Shown piece after piece: positions 32,930-37,009 of a DNA stretch of 37,009 nucleotides; the stretch's first letter is position 1, and the number at the start of each line of letters is the position of its first letter. Under the pieces are notes generated by a model, which saw only the letters and a list, made by a program, of their open reading frames with translations, did no database searches and was not told the DNA's origin. Made by a program: the position numbers and the translations under genes. The stretch is from NCBI GenBank assembly GCA_902777605.1, contig CACYUI010000021.1, positions 1 through 37,009 of the forward strand, given 5' to 3'. Origin of the DNA: an uncultured bacterium (GTDB lineage: Bacteria > Cyanobacteriota > Vampirovibrionia > Gastranaerophilales > Gastranaerophilaceae).

Positions 32930-33496
32930 TTGGATATAAAATTTGATGCGGTAACAAATGAAGTATTAAAAGAGCTTGAAAAGACACAGCACGAGTTTTG
33001 GAATATTCCAAGAAAAACAGGTGTACTTATAAATACATTCATAAAATCTATGGGTGCAAAAAGTGTGTTGGAGCTGGGTACTTCTAACGGATATTCAGGA
33101 ATATGGATTGCAAAGGCGCTTAAGGAAACCGGCGGAAGGCTTACTACTATTGAGTTTTATGAAAAAAGACAAAGTGTAGCGATAGAAAATTTCAAAAAAT
33201 GTGGAGTTTTTGATATTGTTCGTCCGATAGAAGGTTCTGCGTGTGAGGTTCTACGATGGTTGGGACCTGATGAAAAATTTGATTTTGTTTTTATAGATGC
33301 AAACAAAAGAGAGTATGTTGAATACTTTAAACTTGTGAAGCCGCATTTGACGGATAAAGCTATGATTGTTGCAGATAATATAATATCTCATGCAGAAAAA
33401 GTTCAGCCGTTTATAGATGCAATTGATGCTGACGAAGAATTCCAATATATGATAGCAGAACTCCCCGGAGGACTTTTGGTAGCATATCGCGGGTAA
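32930..33496 (+). CDS. Class I SAM-dependent O-methyltransferase
   Basis: A 188-aa methyltransferase of the catechol/caffeoyl-CoA O-methyltransferase type (YrrM/TrmR-like). SAM motif I is SVLELGTSNGYSG (45-57). The acidic end of strand 2 is TTIEFYEKRQ, and the metal-binding region is DFVFIDANKREYVEYF with ADNIISH. It starts at TTG (32930) with TTGGAG 8 nt upstream; no better ATG is in frame. The substrate could be a tRNA wobble uridine (TrmR function) or a small catechol, which the sequence does not settle. Confidence 0.8.
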   Translation: MDIKFDAVTNEVLKELEKTQHEFWNIPRKTGVLINTFIKSMGAKSVLELGTSNGYSGIWIAKALKETGGRLTTIEFYEKRQSVAIENFKKCGVFDIVRPIEGSACEVLRWLGPDEKFDFVFIDANKREYVEYFKLVKPHLTDKAMIVADNIISHAEKVQPFIDAIDADEEFQYMIAELPGGLLVAYRG

Positions 33497-33508
33497 ATAA
33501 TTGTGTCT

Positions 33509-33610
33509 CATTTACCCCTTGTAGTTGCAAATTTAACTAAAATACATTTACCTCCAAAATTCTTCATTTACCCCTTGTAGTTGCAAACCCTACCAAAATA
33601 CATTTACCCA
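33509..33610. repeat. Tandem 56-bp repeat between the methyltransferase and the FliD-like gene
   Basis: CATTTACCCCTTGTAGTTGC starts at 33509 and again at 33565. Each copy continues with AAAATACATTTACC, giving two nearly complete 56-bp units and the beginning of a third CATTTACCC at 33601. The first unit's ATTTACCC can also pair with GGGTAAAT at the methyltransferase stop codon (33491-33498). It lies just upstream of the promoter at 33617. No coding potential. Confidence 0.7.
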
Positions 33611-33616
33611 CCCCAC

Positions 33617-33644
33617 TTGAAATAGTTAAAAAATGTGATATAAT
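33617..33644 (+). promoter_or_regulatory. Near-consensus sigma-70 promoter for the FliD-like gene
   Basis: TTGAAA (33617-33622), 16 bp, TATAAT (33639-33644), with an extended -10 TGA directly before it. It gives a leader of about 120 nt to the GTG at 33770. No sigma-28 element is visible in this interval, in contrast to the two orphan genes. Confidence 0.7.
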
Positions 33645-33671
33645 ATTTGTATAAAGTAGCGATGTAATACA

Positions 33672-33687
33672 TGAGCGTATACGCTCA
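33672..33687. promoter_or_regulatory. Perfect 16-bp palindrome in the FliD-like leader
   Basis: TGAGCGTATACGCTCA is a perfect palindrome about 20 bp after the expected transcription start. It could be an operator or a weak RNA hairpin. No T-run follows, so it is not a terminator. Confidence 0.45.
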
Positions 33688-33769
33688 ACAATATTATGGA
33701 AAAATACGATGTTTACCCCAAATATCGACATTGCTGCTAAAATGTAAGTAGTAATACAAGGATTGAATT

Positions 33770-36700
33770 GTGTCTATTTCATTTAGCGGATTAGCATCAG
33801 GTTTAGATACCTCTTCTTGGGTAGAGTCGCTGGTAGCACTCAAGAAGGCAAAGGTTACATCATTGCAAACTCAGGTCAGTGATGTAGAGATTACTCGTGC
33901 TGCCGTAAGTGATATAAAAAACTTTTTCACAACATTCCAATCATCTTTGGAAAAACTAACTGATGCAAAATTTAGTGTGGATAGTATTGACTTATTTATG
34001 CAAAATATAGCCAATACTTCAGATGCTGATGTATTTACTGCTATAGCTTCAACAGAGGCAAAAGAAGGTTCATATAAAATTGTAGTAGAGAAACTTGCAA
34101 GTTATACTGCTGCTTATTCGGATTATAGTTATACAACAACATATACAGAGACAACGACCGCTACTGAAAATTCAACGCTGACATCATTGGGGGTAAGAAT
34201 AGATGGTGCAGCAAGTGTTGGGGTGAAGGTAAATGGGGTAGAGAGAGGCTTGATATTGAGTGAGTTTGAGACAATAGGCTCATTTGTAGACAAGTTGGCA
34301 TCTATAGGGGTAGATGCTTCCTATAATGAAAATTCAGGGATTTTCTCCGTAAATCTTGATATGGGTGATATTAATGATATTGACAATACAGGAATTGTAA
34401 ATGCATTAGGTCTTGTAAAAGTCAATGAAGGTTACCAATCAGGAATTTGGCAGACTGAAGAAACGCAAGATGTTGTAAATGTCGCTACTTTAAATACAAC
34501 TCTTGCGGAACTCGGACGAGGAACGACAATATCAGGGACAAAACAAGTTATTGTTGAAAACTCCAGCGGAGATATTTCAACATTCAATGTTACAGGCACA
34601 ACAACACTCTCTCAATTTATCGCAAATCTTCAAGACTGCGGCTTATATGCAAATCTTACTGAAGATGGTATTTTGGAAATATCAGGCGGTAATATTGTAG
34701 GCGGAAGCTTTGATGCCAAATCAATTTTCGGTTTGGAAGAAGATCCTGTTAGTGCGATGGTTACCGGTAACGAACTTACGACAACGATAATTGTTCCGAA
34801 TAAGGTTGAACTTACAACAAAACTTGTAGAAGACTTAAATATATCAAAAGGCTACTTTGAGATAACGAATCCTGATGGTGATGTTTATTACGAAAAGATT
34901 TATTCAGGAATGACAATTTCTGATTTGATTACCGATTTGGGTAATCTTGGTATCAATGCAAAACTTGATGCAGAGAATGGTATATTGACTATTACAGGCG
35001 GAACATTTGATACTTTAACGGATGCGGAAGTTGTTTCGCTATGTAATAACAATAGAATAACAGAAACTGATGTTAATGACAGAAAAGGCACAAATATGCT
35101 TTCTCTGTTGGGCTTGAATTCTGATGCCAATATTACGGTTTCATTGACAAGAGCTAAATCTAAAGCAATGACATATACAAAGACTGCTGCTGCTGTAGAT
35201 GGTGATGTAATTTCTAATTTTGTAACCTTGCCTAAAAATAAGGATATAACAATACACGAAGAAAACGGTGATGTTATTGGTACTGTTCGTATAGATAATA
35301 ATACTACTTTTGAAGAATTATTCAGCGAATTATCAAATTACGGCATAGACGGTGATATGCATGACGGTGTAATTTTATTCTCTTCTGATAATAAGAGATA
35401 CTTAACAGGTGATGTTATATCAGCCATGGGTGTAGAGGTTAGTTATGTTACAATAACAACAACTACAACTGTTGGAACTCAACAATCAACGCAGGTCAAA
35501 AAATATACAGAAACGGATGTTGCATCTGAAGATAATAAACTTTCGGATTATGGCTTGTCTGGAACTTTGAATATAAAAGACAAAGATGGTAATGTAATAG
35601 GAACATATACTGCGGGAGCAAATGATACTTTTGCAGATATGTTTAATGCAATCGCTGCTTATGGTATGGATGGGGATATAAATGAAGGCAGAGTAACCTT
35701 TGTACATGATTTTGGCGGTTATGTAGATGGTAGTTTGGCTACGGCACTTGGTGTCGGTACATCTTATACAACAGTAATCACGACAACAACTGTTGGTACA
35801 ACAACAACAGGTACGCTCAAAAGGTATACATCTACAGACCTTGCAACAGATGATAACAAACTCTCTGACTTTGGAATCGGCTCAGGCAGAGTGCTGAATG
35901 TCAAAGACAAAGACGGTCATTTAATCGGCTCATTCACAACGGGCGCAAATACAACATTTGGCGAACTGTTTAATGCAATAGCTGCATATGGAATGGACGG
36001 TGACCTCAACGAAGGTAAAGTAACCTTTGTACATGATTTTGGCGGCTATGTAGACGGTACACTCGCAAGCGACTTGGGTGTAACAACGACATATAATACA
36101 GTAACAACATATACAACCGTAGGCTCCCAAACAACAGGAACCTTGAAACAGTATTCCGAAACAGATTATGCAACAGATGATAACAAACTCTCTGACTTTG
36201 GAATAGGCTCAGGTAAAGTATTGAATGTAAAAGATAAAGACGGTCACATAATCGGCTCATTCACAACAGGCGCAAATACAACATTCGGAGAATTGTTTAA
36301 TGCAATAGCTGCATACGGAATGGACGGTGACCTAAACGAAGGTAAAGTAACCTTTGTACATGATTTTGGCGGTTATGTAGACGGCTCATTGGCAGATGCT
36401 CTCGGAGTAAGTATTACATATAATACAGTAACAACATATACAACAGTTGGCTCCCAAACAACAGGAACTTTGAAACAGTATTCCGAAACAGATTATGCAA
36501 CAGATGATAATAAACTTTCAGACTTTGGTATCGGCTCAGGTAAAGTATTGAATGTCAAAGACAAAGACGGTCACATAATCGGCTCATTCACAACAGGTTC
36601 AAATACAACATTTGGCGAACTGTTTAATGCAATAGCTGCATACGGAATGGACGGTGACCTAAACGAAGGTAAAGTAACCTTTGTACATGATTTTGGTGGC

Positions 36701-37009
36701 TATGTAGACGGCTCATTGGCAGATGCTCTCGGAGTAAGTATTACATATAATACCGTAACAACATATACGACCGTAGGTTCGCAAACAACAGGAACTTTGA
36801 AACAGTATTCAGAAACCGACTATGCAACAGACGATAACAAACTCTCTGACTTTGGTATCGGTGCAAATAGAGTGCTGAACGTAAAAGACAAAGACGGAAA
36901 TCTCATAGGTAGCTTTACAACAGGCGCAAATACAACATTTGCAGAATTGTTTAACAAGATAGCAGAATGGGGTATGGATGGCGACTTGAACCAAGGTAAA
37001 GTAACATTC
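33770..37009 (+). CDS. fliD: Large FliD-like hook-associated protein 2 with tandem IN-type repeats (3' end outside window)
   Basis: The frame opens at GTG 33770 (CAAGGA about 8 nt upstream) and is uninterrupted for 1080 codons to the window edge; ordinary FliD is 400-700 aa. The N-terminus (V)SISFSGLASGLDTSSWVES, with heptad-rich helices to ~70, is the FliD_N signature: FliD caps the growing flagellar filament. Several divergent modules follow, each with a 'g-v-i-g-t-f-t...T-f-e-L...I...G-i-d-a...dG...l' pattern typical of the flagellin/hook IN motif. From residue ~465 the modules become an increasingly regular tandem array of 109 aa (327 bp), rich in Thr/Gly/Asp with TTTYTTVGSQTTG linkers. 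No Sec signal is present, in keeping with type III export. It could be a FliD paralogue used as an adhesin-like cap. The C-terminal FliD_C domain, if present, is beyond the window. Confidence 0.8.
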   Translation, partial: MSISFSGLASGLDTSSWVESLVALKKAKVTSLQTQVSDVEITRAAVSDIKNFFTTFQSSLEKLTDAKFSVDSIDLFMQNIANTSDADVFTAIASTEAKEGSYKIVVEKLASYTAAYSDYSYTTTYTETTTATENSTLTSLGVRIDGAASVGVKVNGVERGLILSEFETIGSFVDKLASIGVDASYNENSGIFSVNLDMGDINDIDNTGIVNALGLVKVNEGYQSGIWQTEETQDVVNVATLNTTLAELGRGTTISGTKQVIVENSSGDISTFNVTGTTTLSQFIANLQDCGLYANLTEDGILEISGGNIVGGSFDAKSIFGLEEDPVSAMVTGNELTTTIIVPNKVELTTKLVEDLNISKGYFEITNPDGDVYYEKIYSGMTISDLITDLGNLGINAKLDAENGILTITGGTFDTLTDAEVVSLCNNNRITETDVNDRKGTNMLSLLGLNSDANITVSLTRAKSKAMTYTKTAAAVDGDVISNFVTLPKNKDITIHEENGDVIGTVRIDNNTTFEELFSELSNYGIDGDMHDGVILFSSDNKRYLTGDVISAMGVEVSYVTITTTTTVGTQQSTQVKKYTETDVASEDNKLSDYGLSGTLNIKDKDGNVIGTYTAGANDTFADMFNAIAAYGMDGDINEGRVTFVHDFGGYVDGSLATALGVGTSYTTVITTTTVGTTTTGTLKRYTSTDLATDDNKLSDFGIGSGRVLNVKDKDGHLIGSFTTGANTTFGELFNAIAAYGMDGDLNEGKVTFVHDFGGYVDGTLASDLGVTTTYNTVTTYTTVGSQTTGTLKQYSETDYATDDNKLSDFGIGSGKVLNVKDKDGHIIGSFTTGANTTFGELFNAIAAYGMDGDLNEGKVTFVHDFGGYVDGSLADALGVSITYNTVTTYTTVGSQTTGTLKQYSETDYATDDNKLSDFGIGSGKVLNVKDKDGHIIGSFTTGSNTTFGELFNAIAAYGMDGDLNEGKVTFVHDFGGYVDGSLADALGVSITYNTVTTYTTVGSQTTGTLKQYSETDYATDDNKLSDFGIGANRVLNVKDKDGNLIGSFTTGANTTFAELFNKIAEWGMDGDLNQGKVTF
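35165..37009 (+). repeat. 327-bp tandem repeat array within the FliD-like gene
   Basis: Units begin near 35165 (divergent), 35495 (321 bp), 35816, 36143, 36470 and 36797 (cut by the window end). The marker TGTACATGAT recurs at 35701, 36028, 36355 and 36682, exactly 327 bp apart. A consensus unit is 109 residues: LKQYSETDYATDDNKLSDFG, then VLNVKDKDGHIIGSFTTGAN, then TTFGELFNAIAAYGMDGDLN, EGKVTFVHDFGGYVDGSLAD and a Thr-rich linker. Similarity rises along the array; the third and fourth full-length units differ by one residue. The number of further copies is unknown. Confidence 0.95.

Noticed and set aside
33671-33751. 26-codon leader peptide before the FliD-like gene
   Set aside because: It has no ribosome binding site, begins in the palindrome, and has no attenuator-like hairpin or run of a regulatory codon.
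35486-36994. Minus-strand Cys/Ile/Tyr-rich open frames over the repeat array
   Set aside because: They recur with each unit as the complement of the Thr/Gly/Asp-rich coding strand and have no start signals.
35165-37009. Regularly spaced repeats as a CRISPR array
   Set aside because: The 327-bp period, in-frame coding and protein-level conservation show a coding tandem repeat. There are no short identical repeats with unique spacers.

Overview
The window is 37 kb of AT-rich bacterial chromosome with tightly packed genes. It carries mostly housekeeping functions and a few lineage-specific genes. The best fit I can offer is a non-photosynthetic relative of Cyanobacteria (Gastranaerophilales/Vampirovibrionia, 'Melainabacteria'). 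This rests on the mix of genes, the abundance of TPR proteins, a tRNA-Ile 3' end without an encoded CCA, and two orphan proteins that resemble families I associate with that group. It is an inference; no rRNA or marker phylogeny is available here.

Left edge (1-1230): the start of a Mu-type transposase reads off the left end. Upstream of it lies a cluster of helically phased GTGCAAAA boxes. Next come a strong terminator, a 5'-truncated tRNA-Ile(GAT) and a second tRNA-like remnant interrupted by a hairpin. This looks like a mobile-element boundary next to recombination debris.

Core block (1228-25277): thioredoxin; a DEDDh exonuclease overlapping an RlmD-type 23S rRNA methyltransferase; dgt-lplA; an MgtC-like protein overlapping a membrane-anchored TPR protein; a 549-aa acidic orphan protein; a lone oligopeptide-type ABC ATPase; AI-2E permease plus radical SAM; prenyl synthase-lepB-cysK-cysE; a ROK kinase and a GH13 glucan enzyme; and an ffh-pth-TPR-U32-era operon joining protein targeting, peptidyl-tRNA rescue and rRNA/ribosome maturation.

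Right part (25326-37009): a 495-aa orphan protein, divergent from a 551-aa TPR protein; a 0.9-kb intergenic mosaic of short palindromic repeats; grpE-dnaJ-beta-propeller-O-methyltransferase; and, running off the right end, a large FliD-like (flagellar hook-associated protein 2) gene. At least 1080 codons of it are visible. Its 3' half is a tandem array of 327-bp (109-aa) units resembling the flagellin/hook IN motif.

The most interesting link is regulatory. The two orphan genes (7724-9373 and 25326-26813) lie 17 kb apart, yet each has a perfect sigma-28 (FliA) promoter, TAAAGTTT-N12-GCCGATAA, just upstream. Each also has a TTTGTTACAAA-type palindrome upstream of the -35, at helically matched distances. 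Together with the FliD-like gene this suggests a dispersed late-flagellar or motility regulon with undescribed members. The FliD-like gene itself has a sigma-70-type promoter.
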